Source of the DNA: Bacillota bacterium
Lineage (GTDB): Bacteria; Bacillota; Clostridia; Oscillospirales; Ruminococcaceae
Direction of reading: 5' to 3'
Length of the DNA: 64,000 bases
NCBI GenBank assembly: GCA_023457355.1
Contig: JAEWLW010000056.1
Span: 1-64,000 of the forward strand
Numbering within the stretch: the first letter of the stretch is position 1; the number at the start of each line of letters is the position of its first letter. The position numbers were made by a program, and so were the translations under genes. Under the pieces are notes generated by a model. It had not been told where the DNA came from and searched no databases. It saw only the letters and a program-made list of their open reading frames with translations. Shown one piece after another: positions 52,375 through 61,353 of the stretch.

Positions 52375-55158
52375 ATGGCTAATGACTACAACAGCACGAT
52401 GAATCTGCCTAAGACGGACTTTTCAATGCGTGCCTCACTGCCTCAAAAGGAACCGGAAATGGTCCGGGAGTGGGATGCAAACGACCTTTACCAGAAGATG
52501 ATTATGCATAACCACGGCAAGCCATCTTTTATTTTTCATGACGGCCCGCCTTACGCCAATGCATCCATTCATCTGGGAACCGCATTGAATAAGACGCTGA
52601 AGGATATCATCGTTCGTTCAAAAAACATGTTGGGCTACTGCGCGCCGTATATTCCCGGCTGGGATACCCACGGCCTGCCCATTGAATTAAAAGCATTGGC
52701 TGAGCTTGGGGTCGATAAGCCCATCACGCCGGTTGAACTGCGCCAGACCTGCCGTGCGTTTGCCAAAAAGCATGTTGATATTCAAAAGGGCCAGTTTAAA
52801 CGCCTTGGTACATTAGCCGATTACAACCATCCTTATATTACGCTGGATAACGCCTTTGAAGCCAAGCAGATTGAAGTTTTTGGGGCCATGGCCAAAAAAG
52901 GTTATATTTATAAGGGCTTAAAGCCGGTTTACTGGTGCCCCGATTGCCAGACCGCGCTTGCCGAGGCCGAGATTGAGTACGCAGAGGACCCCTGCACAAC
53001 TGTTTACGTCAAGTTCCAGGTCACTGACGATAAGGGCGGTCTGTTCACCAAGCTTGGCGCCGACCTTTCCAAAACCTATGTGGTCATCTGGACAACCACC
53101 ATCTGGACACTGCCCGCAAACCTTGCGCTTTGCGTCGGCCCCAGATATGAGTATGTGCTGGTTAAGGCAGGCGACGCGTTTTATGTTATTGCCGAAGAGT
53201 TGCTGCCGCAGGTCATGAAGGTGGCCGGTATTTCGGATTACACTGTTCTGGGCCGTTTTTCCGGTTCCGATTTAGAGCTCTGCGTTTGTAAGCACCCCTT
53301 CATCGACCGCGATTCGCTGGTTATTGTCGGCGACCACGTCACACTCGAAAGCGGCACCGGCATCGTCCACACCGCGCCCGGCCATGGCGTTGAGGACTTT
53401 GAAGTCTGCAAGCACTACCCGCAGATTCCGATTCTGGTTCCGGTGGATAATAAGGGCCGCATGACAAAGGACGCCGGCCCGTTTGTGGGGCTTACCACCG
53501 ACGAAGCCAACAAGGCAATCTTTGAACACATGCAGAAAAATGGCGCGCTGTTTGCCAGCGAGCATGTCATCCATCAGTATCCGCACTGCTGGCGCTGCAA
53601 GCAGCCGATTCTTTTCCGCGCCACGGAGCAGTGGTTCTGCTCGGTCGAGCAGTTTAAGGATGAGGCTGTTGAGGCCATTCAAAAGGTGCACTGGATTCCC
53701 GGCTGGGGTGAAGACCGCATGGCGGCGATGGTGCAGGACCGCAGCGACTGGTGCATCTCGCGCCAGCGCACTTGGGGCGTGCCGATTCCCATTTTCTTCT
53801 GCAAGGATTGCGGCAAGGAATACATCACCGACGAGAGCATTGCGGCGGTTTCGGAGCTGTTCAGAACTGAGGGTTCAGACGCATGGTACACCAAGGACGC
53901 CGCCGATATTCTGCCCAAGGGCACAACCTGTCCGCACTGTGGCGGCAAAGAATTCACCAAAGAAACCGATATCATGGACGTCTGGTTTGATTCCGGCGTG
54001 ACCCATGCCGCCGTTTTAGATACCCGAGAGGGGCAAAGTTGGCCCGCCGATCTCTATCTGGAAGGCGCCGACCAATATCGCGGCTGGTTCCAGTCGTCGC
54101 TGCTGACGGCTGTAGCCTGGCGCAATGCCGCGCCCTATCGCGAAATCTGCACCCACGGCTGGGTTGTGGACGGCGAGGGTAAAAAGATGTCCAAATCGCT
54201 GGGCAACGGCATGGTGCCCGAGGATATCACCGACCAGTTCGGTGCGGATATTCTGCGTTTGTGGGTTGCTTCTTCCGATTACCACTCCGACATTCGCGTT
54301 TCCAAGGAGATTCTAAAGCAGCTTTCCGAGGTTTACCGGAAGATTCGTAACACGGCCCGCTATATTCTGGGTAACCTCTACGACTTCGACCCGAATAAGG
54401 ATGCGGTTTCAGACGACAAGCTGTTTGATATTGACCGTTGGGCGCTGGCTAAGCTCTCCGGTCTGGCAGCAAAGGTGCGCGAATCCTATGGCACCTATGA
54501 ATTTTATATCATCTATCACGCCATCCACAATTTCTGCACGGTGGATATGTCCAATTTTTATCTGGATGTGCTTAAGGACCGCCTGTATGTAGAGGCGGCG
54601 GATTCCGAGGCGCGCCGTGCGGCGCAAACGGCAATTTATCGCATCCTGCGCGGGTTGACGCTGATGCTGGCGCCGATCATTCCGTTCACTGCCGAAGAAA
54701 TCTGGCGTTACCTGCCCAAGCAATCGGGCGACAGCGCCGAATCTGTCATGTTCCACGAAATGCCCACCGGCACCGAGTTCAAGGCCTCTGAGGAATTTAT
54801 GGCCAAGTGGGAGCGCATCCATGAGATCCGCGACAGCGCCAATAAGGTTCTGGAAATGGCCCGTGCGCAGAAGAAGATTGGTAAATCGCTGGAGGCTAAG
54901 GTTATTCTGCACGCCGAAGGCGAGCTTTACGATTTTATTTCCTCCATTCAGGATCTTTTGCCGATGGTGCTGATCGTGTCGCAGGTGGCGGTTGTCAGCG
55001 CTGCCGGTGGTGAAATTGCCGATATTGACGGGCTTGGCATCGAGGTTGTCGGTGCGAATGGCGTTAAGTGCGAGCGCTGCTGGTCCTTCTCCGACACGGT
55101 CGGTGAGGACCACACGCATTCCACGCTTTGTGCGCGCTGCGCAGCTATCGTTAAATAA
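52375..55158 (+). CDS. ileS: Isoleucyl-tRNA synthetase
   Basis: IleS charges tRNA-Ile with editing of valine. The 927 residues are of the bacterial type with C-terminal zinc site (CERCW and CARC). They also show DGPPYANASIHLGTALNKTL, WDTHGLPIE, the editing-domain segment TTIWTLPANLAL, WISRQRTWGVP-like CISRQRTWGVPIP, and the KMSKS loop GKKMSKSLGN. The signature usually written HIGH reads HLGT (residues 66-69). ATG 52375 is preceded by AAGGAGAG; a longer frame upstream has no such site. No T-box leader was found, so control by tRNA charging is not evident. Confidence 0.96.
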   Translation: MANDYNSTMNLPKTDFSMRASLPQKEPEMVREWDANDLYQKMIMHNHGKPSFIFHDGPPYANASIHLGTALNKTLKDIIVRSKNMLGYCAPYIPGWDTHGLPIELKALAELGVDKPITPVELRQTCRAFAKKHVDIQKGQFKRLGTLADYNHPYITLDNAFEAKQIEVFGAMAKKGYIYKGLKPVYWCPDCQTALAEAEIEYAEDPCTTVYVKFQVTDDKGGLFTKLGADLSKTYVVIWTTTIWTLPANLALCVGPRYEYVLVKAGDAFYVIAEELLPQVMKVAGISDYTVLGRFSGSDLELCVCKHPFIDRDSLVIVGDHVTLESGTGIVHTAPGHGVEDFEVCKHYPQIPILVPVDNKGRMTKDAGPFVGLTTDEANKAIFEHMQKNGALFASEHVIHQYPHCWRCKQPILFRATEQWFCSVEQFKDEAVEAIQKVHWIPGWGEDRMAAMVQDRSDWCISRQRTWGVPIPIFFCKDCGKEYITDESIAAVSELFRTEGSDAWYTKDAADILPKGTTCPHCGGKEFTKETDIMDVWFDSGVTHAAVLDTREGQSWPADLYLEGADQYRGWFQSSLLTAVAWRNAAPYREICTHGWVVDGEGKKMSKSLGNGMVPEDITDQFGADILRLWVASSDYHSDIRVSKEILKQLSEVYRKIRNTARYILGNLYDFDPNKDAVSDDKLFDIDRWALAKLSGLAAKVRESYGTYEFYIIYHAIHNFCTVDMSNFYLDVLKDRLYVEAADSEARRAAQTAIYRILRGLTLMLAPIIPFTAEEIWRYLPKQSGDSAESVMFHEMPTGTEFKASEEFMAKWERIHEIRDSANKVLEMARAQKKIGKSLEAKVILHAEGELYDFISSIQDLLPMVLIVSQVAVVSAAGGEIADIDGLGIEVVGANGVKCERCWSFSDTVGEDHTHSTLCARCAAIVK

Positions 55159-55178
55159 AAATCAGCTTGTACAAAATG

Positions 55179-55212
55179 ACGGCGCATCATACGTCTGTGA
55201 TGCGCCGTTCTT
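55179..55212 (+). terminator. Terminator-like hairpin after ileS
   Basis: Perfect 11-bp arms (55179-55189, 55198-55208) are followed by TCTTC, a weak T-run. It lies in the 111-base gap between ileS and lspA and may reduce readthrough. Confidence 0.55.
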
Positions 55213-55269
55213 CAGTAATGACAAGCGGCGTTTGTCAATCAATCCACAAGCGGAAGGAACGGTTCATAA

Positions 55270-55782
55270 ATGATATCTGCAACAATATGCTTTATATTGG
55301 TGGCTGCATTGGTCGCCTGTGACCAGCTCATCAAGCTCTGGGCGCTTAACAGTCTGGCGCCCATCGGTACCATGACGGTAATTCCCGGTGTTTTAAGCTT
55401 TACTTATGTCGAAAACCGCGGCGCCGCCTTTGGCATTTTTACCGGCCAGCGCACGCTGTTGATTATATTGGTGGCTGTTATTCTGTGCGGTGCGGGCTGG
55501 CTGCTGCTCAGCGGCAAAATTAAGGGTACATTGGAGCGTCTTTGCGTTTTGCTGATTATTTCCGGCGGCTTGGGCAATTTGATCGATCGTATCCGGCATG
55601 GCTTTGTTGTGGATTATATCGATATCAATGCGCTCTTCAGCTACCCGATGTTCAACCTGGCCGATTGCTGCGTGGTGGTGGGCGCCTGCCTGATGCTGAT
55701 CGCGGCCTTCCGCTCGGAACGGCAAAAAACACAACATGAAAAAAAGGAGAACGATGGCGATTCAGATTCAAGTAACGGCTGA
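55270..55782 (+). CDS. lspA: Lipoprotein signal peptidase (signal peptidase II)
   Basis: LspA is the membrane aspartyl protease that removes signal peptides from prolipoproteins such as LivJ and the two lipoproteins in this window. Its 170 residues contain four membrane segments and the conserved DQLIKLWA, VENRGAAFGIF, GGLGNLIDRIRHGFVVDYI and FNLADCCVVVG; the catalytic aspartates are those in VVDYID and NLAD. The C-terminus is a charged tail of about 20 residues. GGAAGGAA stands before ATG 55270. It overlaps rluD by 29 bases. Confidence 0.96.
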   Translation: MISATICFILVAALVACDQLIKLWALNSLAPIGTMTVIPGVLSFTYVENRGAAFGIFTGQRTLLIILVAVILCGAGWLLLSGKIKGTLERLCVLLIISGGLGNLIDRIRHGFVVDYIDINALFSYPMFNLADCCVVVGACLMLIAAFRSERQKTQHEKKENDGDSDSSNG

Positions 55783-56674
55783 CCATGCAGGGGTCAGATT
55801 GGATGCCTTTATCAGCGCCGTTTCGGATCCGCCGCTGAGCCGGAATGCCGTACAGTTGCTCTGTGAGCAGGGACTGGTGCTGTGCAACGGTACAGCGGCC
55901 AATAAAAGCCTTAAGGTGAAGCCGGGCGATATCGTCGAATACAGCGAGCCGAAGCCTGTAAAGCTGGATGCCTTTCCGGAAAATATTCCGATTAATATTA
56001 CTTACGAGGATGCGCATCTGTTGGTGGTTGATAAACCGCAGGGGATGGTTGTGCACCCGGCGGCAGGCAACTTAAGCGGGACGCTGGTCAACGCTGTGCT
56101 GTATCATTGCGCGGGCAGGCTCTCTTCGATAAACGGCGTCATCCGCCCGGGCATTGTACACCGCATCGATAAGGATACCAGCGGGCTGCTGGTGATCGCC
56201 AAGGACAACGCAACGCATGAAGGGCTGTCAACGCAATTTGCCGAACACAGCATCGACCGCGTATATCTTGCCGTGGTACATGGCCGGCTGAAAGAAGAGC
56301 AGGGGCGAATCGAAAAGCCGATTGGGCGTCACCCGGTTGACCGCAAGAAAATGTGCGTTACAGAGAAAAATTCGCGTTATGCCGCCACCAATTATGAGGT
56401 GCTGGAGCGATTTGCGCAGTTTACACTGGTGCGGTGCCGGCTTGAAACAGGACGGACGCATCAGATCCGCGTGCATATGGCATCCGTCGGGCACCCGGTG
56501 GCGGGCGATTCGGTTTACGGGCCTGCAAAGCGCGTTCCTCTGCCTGGGCAATGCCTGCATGCCGCCGTACTGGGGTTCATTCATCCCATTACTGGCGCAC
56601 ATCTGGTGTTTGAATCGCCGCTGCCTCAATATTTCAGCGAATTTTTAGAAAAACTCAGAAGGAGCACGAGCTGA
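55754..56674 (+). CDS. rluD: RluD-family 23S rRNA pseudouridine synthase
   Basis: This RluA/RluD-type pseudouridine synthase has 306 residues. An N-terminal S4 domain (VRLDAFISAV, KSLKVKPGDIVEYSEP) is followed by the catalytic domain, with the nucleophilic aspartate in GIVHRIDKDTSGLLVIAK. VVHPAAG and ETGRTHQIRVHMASVGHPVA are also present. ATG 55754, preceded by AAAAAGGAGA, lies inside the end of lspA. The lspA-rluD order matches Bacillus (lspA-ylyB). It overlaps the next gene by one base. Confidence 0.94.
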   Translation: MAIQIQVTADHAGVRLDAFISAVSDPPLSRNAVQLLCEQGLVLCNGTAANKSLKVKPGDIVEYSEPKPVKLDAFPENIPINITYEDAHLLVVDKPQGMVVHPAAGNLSGTLVNAVLYHCAGRLSSINGVIRPGIVHRIDKDTSGLLVIAKDNATHEGLSTQFAEHSIDRVYLAVVHGRLKEEQGRIEKPIGRHPVDRKKMCVTEKNSRYAATNYEVLERFAQFTLVRCRLETGRTHQIRVHMASVGHPVAGDSVYGPAKRVPLPGQCLHAAVLGFIHPITGAHLVFESPLPQYFSEFLEKLRRSTS

Positions 56675-57465
56675 TGAAGAAATTTGACGGCTTCTGTCTG
56701 TTTTCGGATATGGACGGGACTCTAATAACCGATCAGTATGAAATTCCACAAAAAAATATCGAAGCATTGAAGTATTTTACCGAAAATGGCGGTCGCTTTG
56801 CATTGGCCACCGGACGGGGCCTGCATTCTGCCACCGTTGAACTGCAAAAAATATTGCCGGTTAACCTGCCCTGTGTGATGTTAAACGGCGGTCTGGTTTA
56901 CGATTTTCAAAAGCAGCAAAGCCTTTATACCCGTCTTTTACCCCGGGATGCGGCCTTGTCTTTAGTTGATACGCTGCTGGCCCGCTATCCGCAGCACAGC
57001 ATTGCGGTCTGGTGCCTGGACCATCGCGTGGAGCTGGGGGTCAGCGCGGAATGGATGCTGCCGAGCCTGACAGGGGAGCTGTCGTCGGTGACCGATCCGT
57101 GGTGTAAATTGGTTATCCACCATGACCCCAGCGAGCAGGCTGAGATGCTGGCATTTATCGAACAAAATCTAATCGGTGGCATGCAAACGACGGTGTCCTG
57201 CGACCGCTTTATCGAGGTTATGCCGGGCGGTGTCTCAAAAGGGAACGCAATTGAATGGCTGATTGACCATTTTGCGCTCGACCGCAGCCGTGTGCTGACG
57301 ATAGGCGACTATTACAACGACTTGGAAATGCTGTCGATTCCAGGTATTCGATCCTTTTGCCCGAAGAACGCCCCGGACGATATACAGGCATTGTGCGAAC
57401 ATACGCTTTGCCACGTTGACGACGCAGCGATTGACGCGCTGATTACTTATACAGAAACACACTAG
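56674..57465 (+). CDS. Cof-type HAD-IIB phosphatase
   Basis: This haloacid dehalogenase-superfamily phosphatase has 263 residues. The nucleophile motif is FSDMDGTLI, then FALATGRG (motif II), SKGNAIEWL (motif III lysine region) and IGDYYNDLEMLSIPG (motif IV acidic residues), with a type IIB cap between. Substrates in this family are sugar phosphates and cofactor phosphates. It starts in a TGATG overlap with rluD, preceded by AGAAGGAG, so it is co-translated with it. Confidence 0.9.
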   Translation: MKKFDGFCLFSDMDGTLITDQYEIPQKNIEALKYFTENGGRFALATGRGLHSATVELQKILPVNLPCVMLNGGLVYDFQKQQSLYTRLLPRDAALSLVDTLLARYPQHSIAVWCLDHRVELGVSAEWMLPSLTGELSSVTDPWCKLVIHHDPSEQAEMLAFIEQNLIGGMQTTVSCDRFIEVMPGGVSKGNAIEWLIDHFALDRSRVLTIGDYYNDLEMLSIPGIRSFCPKNAPDDIQALCEHTLCHVDDAAIDALITYTETH

Positions 57466-57492
57466 CAATACTTATGTAAAGGAGCAGCAAAG

Positions 57493-57852
57493 ATGGTGAC
57501 AGAACAACAAAAGCAGCAAAAACGCTGGTTTTGCTTTATTCTGGCTTACTGTCTCGGCCTGCTCCTTATTTTAATTGGTGTTATGCTGTGGGAAAACCGG
57601 CTATACGGCCACGGCGTTGTCACTGAAGAATATACGCAGCTTCCCGCTGCTTCAGAGGTCTATTTAGTCAACGTGAACCTTGCTTCGACAGAAGAGCTTC
57701 AGGAACTGCCTAAAATCGGCCCTGTGCTGGCGGGTGAAATTATCGCCTATCGCGAGGCACATGGCAGCTTCACTCAAAAAGAGGAATTGATGCAGGTTAA
57801 AGGCATCGGCCCGGCTATTTATGATGCCATCTGCGATCGGGTTACCATATAA
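57493..57852 (+). CDS. ComEA-like helix-hairpin-helix protein
   Basis: The 119-residue protein has one N-terminal membrane segment (residues about 12-32). A ComEA-type double helix-hairpin-helix follows: VNVNLASTEELQELPKIGPV with LAGEIIAYREAHGSF, then ELMQVKGIGPAIYDAI. It lacks the SLBB domain of full ComEA. It could bind DNA at the outer membrane face for uptake or be a general small DNA-binding protein; no comEB/comEC is in the window. AAAGGAGCAGC precedes ATG 57493. Confidence 0.85.
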   Translation: MVTEQQKQQKRWFCFILAYCLGLLLILIGVMLWENRLYGHGVVTEEYTQLPAASEVYLVNVNLASTEELQELPKIGPVLAGEIIAYREAHGSFTQKEELMQVKGIGPAIYDAICDRVTI

Positions 57853-57868
57853 TTTTAAGACAGTGGTA

Positions 57869-58051
57869 TTATTTTTTATTTTCAATCATAAATTCTCTAC
57901 TGTCGACAACGCACTCTGCGCTGCTAAGCGGGGCATTGCCCTTGCCGGATTTGTGCTTTTCAGTCACAGCATACGTGTCAAAGGCGCTCAATATTTCCGC
58001 GCCAGTGGGAACGGTGGTGTTATTGCCTTTTATAACTCTTTTGTGTTCCAT
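57869..58051 (-). CDS. Small conserved-looking protein (60 aa), DUF3787-like possibility
   Basis: The protein begins MEHKRVIKGNNTTVPTG, has ILSAFDTYAVTEKHKSGKGN in the middle, and ends with APLSSAECVVDSREFMIENK and one more lysine. A good ribosome site (AAAGGGG) lies nine bases before ATG 58051. The ending resembles the PIPSE..V..AKEWVDEN pattern of the small clostridial DUF3787/spore-surface family as I remember it, a weak hint only. The gene is convergent with the HhH gene. Positions 58052-58333 hold no other gene. Confidence 0.6.
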   Translation of the reverse strand: MEHKRVIKGNNTTVPTGAEILSAFDTYAVTEKHKSGKGNAPLSSAECVVDSREFMIENKK

Positions 58052-58333
58052 GATATGGGCCCCTTTCATCGGTTTTATTACGTTTACTTTTTGCCGCAAA
58101 GGATAAAACTATGCATACGGCGGATCAAAAAGTCTTAAAAATATGCGGTCGTCATAAGAGAATATGGCATAAACTAAAATGGCTGCTTTTCGCAATTTAA
58201 TGCGCCATTGGGCCCATATCGGCGCGTTGCTGCTCAGCAAAACATACGGCCTTGACCCATAGAAAATTTCCGCATTACCAAGCCCAAAACGGCGTTTTTA
58301 TATATTATTTGCCGCAATTTTTATTTAAAGCTG

Positions 58334-58362
58334 TTGACAAATGTGTACGGTTATTATATAAT
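58334..58362 (+). promoter_or_regulatory. Consensus promoter of the tRNA operon
   Basis: TTGACA (58334-58339), 17 bases, TATAAT (58357-58362): a perfect sigma-A consensus. It lies about 70 bases before tRNA-Asp. Between them a 9-bp inverted repeat (GCCATATTG 58403-58411, CAATATGGC 58426-58434) reaches into the first bases of tRNA-Asp. Confidence 0.92.
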
Positions 58363-58431
58363 AACAAAGTCGCTGAAACGATGACAGTTGGTTGGCCTGG
58401 CTGCCATATTGCTCGTTTGAAAGACCAATAT

Positions 58432-58508
58432 GGCCCGGTAGTTCAGTTGGTTAGAACGCTAGCCTGTCACGCTAGAGGTCGTGGGTTCGAGCCCCATCCG
58501 GGTCGCCA
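58432..58508 (+). tRNA. tRNA-Asp (GTC)
   Basis: The acceptor stem GGCCCGG pairs with CCGGGTC, with discriminator G and an encoded CCA. The D-loop has AGTTCAGTTGGTTAGA, the T-arm has GTGGGTTCGAGCCCC, and the anticodon GTC is at 58466-58468. It is the first of four tRNAs in one transcript. Confidence 0.97.
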
Positions 58509-58548
58509 TTTTTCTCTTGCCTGCGGCGGATTTGCCAAGGCATCTTAT

Positions 58549-58624
<76 letters not shown>

Positions 58625-58630
58625 GTTTAT

Positions 58631-58706
58631 GCGGGTTTAGCTCATCTGGTAGAGCGCCACCTTGCCAAGGTGGAGGTAGCGAGTTCGAGCCTCGTAACCC
58701 GCTCCA
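58631..58706 (+). tRNA. tRNA-Gly (GCC)
   Basis: The acceptor stem GCGGGTT pairs with AACCCGC, with discriminator T and an encoded CCA. The anticodon GCC is at 58664-58666 in a CCACCTTGCCAAGGTGG stem-loop, and the T-arm has GAGTTCGAGCCTC. Confidence 0.97.
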
Positions 58707-58764
58707 TTTTTTGACAAATTCTGATTAATCAGGCGACGGTGCGGCTTTAACCGCCCGTTTATAT

Positions 58765-58838
58765 GGCGCCATAGCCAAGCGGTAAGGCAGAGGTCTGCAA
58801 AACCTTTATCCCCGGTTCGATTCCGGGTGGCGCCTCCA
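58765..58838 (+). tRNA. tRNA-Cys (GCA)
   Basis: The acceptor stem GGCGCCA pairs with TGGCGCC, with discriminator T and an encoded CCA. The short D-loop has AAGCGGTAAGGC, the anticodon GCA is at 58797-58799, and the T-arm has CCCGGTTCGATTCCGGG. It is the last tRNA before the terminator. Confidence 0.97.
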
Positions 58839-58845
58839 GACCAGT

Positions 58846-58888
58846 ATAGATACTATATTTCTTTGAAATGTAGTGTCTATTTTTTTAT
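58846..58888 (+). terminator. Terminator of the tRNA operon
   Basis: Sixteen-base arms (58846-58861, 58865-58880) pair with two G-U positions around TTT, followed by TTTTTTATTT. It lies eight bases after tRNA-Cys. Confidence 0.9.
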
Positions 58889-58962
58889 TTCATTTTTCTT
58901 AAAAGCATCATAATTTAGAAATTTTAAAACTATAAGGGATTACCATAATCAAAACCACCGGT

Positions 58963-58988
58963 CTCTCAAGAGGCCGCTGGAGATTTTT
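58963..58988 (+). terminator. Second, imperfect terminator-like hairpin
   Basis: GGTCTC-TCAA-GAGGCC with flanking CCACC/GCTGG pairs imperfectly and is followed by ATTTTTTC. It is probably a backup terminator for the tRNA transcript. Confidence 0.45.
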
Positions 58989-59030
58989 TCTACCGCACAC
59001 TTGCCGCACGACAGCTAAAGCAGCATATCA

Positions 59031-59056
59031 AAAAGCCCCTCATCGGGGCTTTTTTA
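59031..59056. terminator. Bidirectional terminator downstream of the AraC-GGDEF gene
   Basis: AAAAGCCCC (59031-59039) and GGGGCTTTT (59045-59053) flank a five-base loop, with A-runs and T-runs on the two sides. On the minus strand it lies about 95 bases after the stop of the AraC-GGDEF gene. Confidence 0.85.
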
Positions 59057-59150
59057 GTGGCTCTACCAATCTGCGTCGCTATGTATACCATCAGAGATTT
59101 TTTCACGGATATGCAAGTGCCCTTTTTATGAAAATCCTTACTGAAGATTG

Positions 59151-61286
59151 TTAATGCTGCATTCCTTCCACATGCTCTCCATGAATATGCGCAAAAGCAA
59201 GATAAAGCAGGGTTTCCGCGCGGGTGATGTCGTCCGTAAGGGACTGAATCCCGAAATTTGTCTGAATGTTTATATCATCCAGCGGAAGCTCTCTGCGGTG
59301 AAAATCCGAAGAGATTTCCTGCGCAATCTTATGGGCCTGTCGTTCGGTGTGATTGTACAGGACAACCAGAAAAATGTTCCCCGCATAGCGCCCAATCCAT
59401 CCTTCGTCTGAAAGCAGGTGACTGCCTATGGCGTCTGCAAACGCCCGCAGCAGCATATCGTGGATTTCACCCGCTCCCCCCTGAATGCCCAGCGCGGCCA
59501 GAATAACTGTAAGCTGTTTTTTATCCAACGTGCTACGCCGCATGTCCAGCGGAAGCTGCGCATCAATATAACGACGGTTGAACATCCCGGTGAGCGGATC
59601 GTTCAGGTCTTGTGACGGTTCGCACGGTGTATTTACATTGTTAACGTCAAGATCAAGTACCGTGCGGTTTGAAATATCCTTCAAAACCTCTGCCACAAAT
59701 ATACTTTTTCCCACTGGCTGTGGAAAGGCAAGGACAAGAAAAACTTTTGGGCCCTTTTGTTCAACTTTAAAAAAAGTATCGTTTTGCAGATAAGCACGAG
59801 TGGAAATACAGTTTTCGCAGGACTCATTTTTATCCCAGAAGCTGTAGCAGGTTTGCTCAGGGTTTAATTCACATCCGGAAGTAATAAGCCATGCGGTTCG
59901 GCTGATTGGATGGACAATCCGCGCCACGTCATATGAACCGGAAAAGACCGACAGTTTACTTTTTACCTGTTGGATCGCAAAGCTGAGCGTCTCGCTTGCC
60001 GACGCGCTATCCGCCGGGGGAGCGGATTCCGGCTGATCACTGCCCATGGATTTGCGGTACTCGGTGGGCGTAACGCCGGTCAGCTTCTTGAACACCGCGG
60101 CAAAATGATTCTGATAACGAAATCCAACGCGCTGCGCAATATCGAGAATGCTGCTGTTGCTGTCCAGCATCAGCTTTTGGCTTTTCTCAACCCGGATTTG
60201 GTTAATATGGTCTGTCAGGGACAGTCCGGTTTCATTTTTAATGAGGTTGGAGAGATAAAATGTGCTCAGGTTCGTAATTCCGGCCAATGTTTCCAACGTG
60301 ATTTTGTCGCTGTAGTGAGAATGCAAATACTCCAAAACCTGCCGTACCGGTTTGGAATGCATTGTCTTGCCGTTCAACGAAACAGAACGCGTAAATGTAA
60401 TAAAGGCGGTACGCATCAGATCATAAATATCCGCGACATTGTTGAGCCTTTCCGCCTGTAAAATAAATTCGTCAGCATTATCCACCATCTGCACATAGGG
60501 GGCGTTTGCCTCCACAGCCGCATAACACGCCATGGAGCAGGCTTTAATAAAGCTGTTTTTGATCGATCGGAGATAGTTGGAATCATGCAGCTGGTGCATT
60601 GGCGCGATATCCGCTCCCAAACCGTTAAAAAGATTGGAGAGCGCATCCACATCACCTTTTTGAATCGACTGCCGGATTTGCTGGTAGACGGAATAGGGCA
60701 TATGCCGCTCAACACCCTTTTCCGCTGACCACTCCGGCGCAACACGCGCCAAACGGGAAGCTGTATACGGCTTTTGCGGACTGCGGAATACCTGGGCAGG
60801 TTTTTCATCCATAGTCAGGGTATTCACAAGCCTAAACAGCACGCTTCCAAGCGACGTAACCTTTTCGTAAGGGGTAACCTGTTTTTTCATGAATGTTTGG
60901 ATCGTTTCTTTATATCGGTCTGGGGGCACCTCAAAGCGGGAAATCAGCTGTTTGATCTCCGCCTCATCCATCCGCTTGAGCAGCAGCGGTTCGGTCAGAA
61001 AAGCGCCTATACAACCGGACCCGCGCATCACAAACACAAAGTTGCAGGCGATGTCGCTGTGTAAAAAATAAGTATAAAACAAGCGCTGGGGCTTTTTTTG
61101 TGCAAATATCTCTGCAAGGAACGATGTGATTTCGCCCATAAAAAGATGGATCATCTGCTGGCCCGGAAGCTTTTCAGGACAGAATGCCAGTAAATTCAAC
61201 TGAGCATCGAAGCAGATCACACCTGTTCCTGTGACGCTATAATAGTTTTCCATCAATCTCTTAATTTCGTCCTTTTTCTTCCTCAT
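59151..61286 (-). CDS. AraC-type regulator fused to a degenerate GGDEF domain
   Basis: The protein has 711 residues. Residues 1-300 are an unassigned sensor region. Residues about 312-415 are an AraC helix-turn-helix (ITLETLAGITNLSTFYLSNL, then ILDIAQRVGFRYQNHFAAVF and KKLTGVTPTEYRK). Residues about 455-545 are PAS-like with three cysteines (TCYSFWDKNESCENCIS). Residues about 563-700 are a GGDEF-type domain beginning DPLTGMFNRRYID. The active-site loop reads RYAGNIF instead of RYGGDEF, and the metal-binding Asp/Phe-Lys motif is absent, so cyclic-di-GMP synthesis is unlikely and a nucleotide-sensing role is possible. ATG 61286 is preceded by GGAGTG. It is divergent from the EAL-HDOD gene across a 273-base region. 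Confidence 0.85.
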   Translation of the reverse strand: MRKKKDEIKRLMENYYSVTGTGVICFDAQLNLLAFCPEKLPGQQMIHLFMGEITSFLAEIFAQKKPQRLFYTYFLHSDIACNFVFVMRGSGCIGAFLTEPLLLKRMDEAEIKQLISRFEVPPDRYKETIQTFMKKQVTPYEKVTSLGSVLFRLVNTLTMDEKPAQVFRSPQKPYTASRLARVAPEWSAEKGVERHMPYSVYQQIRQSIQKGDVDALSNLFNGLGADIAPMHQLHDSNYLRSIKNSFIKACSMACYAAVEANAPYVQMVDNADEFILQAERLNNVADIYDLMRTAFITFTRSVSLNGKTMHSKPVRQVLEYLHSHYSDKITLETLAGITNLSTFYLSNLIKNETGLSLTDHINQIRVEKSQKLMLDSNSSILDIAQRVGFRYQNHFAAVFKKLTGVTPTEYRKSMGSDQPESAPPADSASASETLSFAIQQVKSKLSVFSGSYDVARIVHPISRTAWLITSGCELNPEQTCYSFWDKNESCENCISTRAYLQNDTFFKVEQKGPKVFLVLAFPQPVGKSIFVAEVLKDISNRTVLDLDVNNVNTPCEPSQDLNDPLTGMFNRRYIDAQLPLDMRRSTLDKKQLTVILAALGIQGGAGEIHDMLLRAFADAIGSHLLSDEGWIGRYAGNIFLVVLYNHTERQAHKIAQEISSDFHRRELPLDDINIQTNFGIQSLTDDITRAETLLYLAFAHIHGEHVEGMQH

Positions 61287-61353
61287 ATTATACACTCCTA
61301 TCTTTTCAACTATATTACAACCACCGTCCAACAAGCAATGGCCTTTAAAAATT

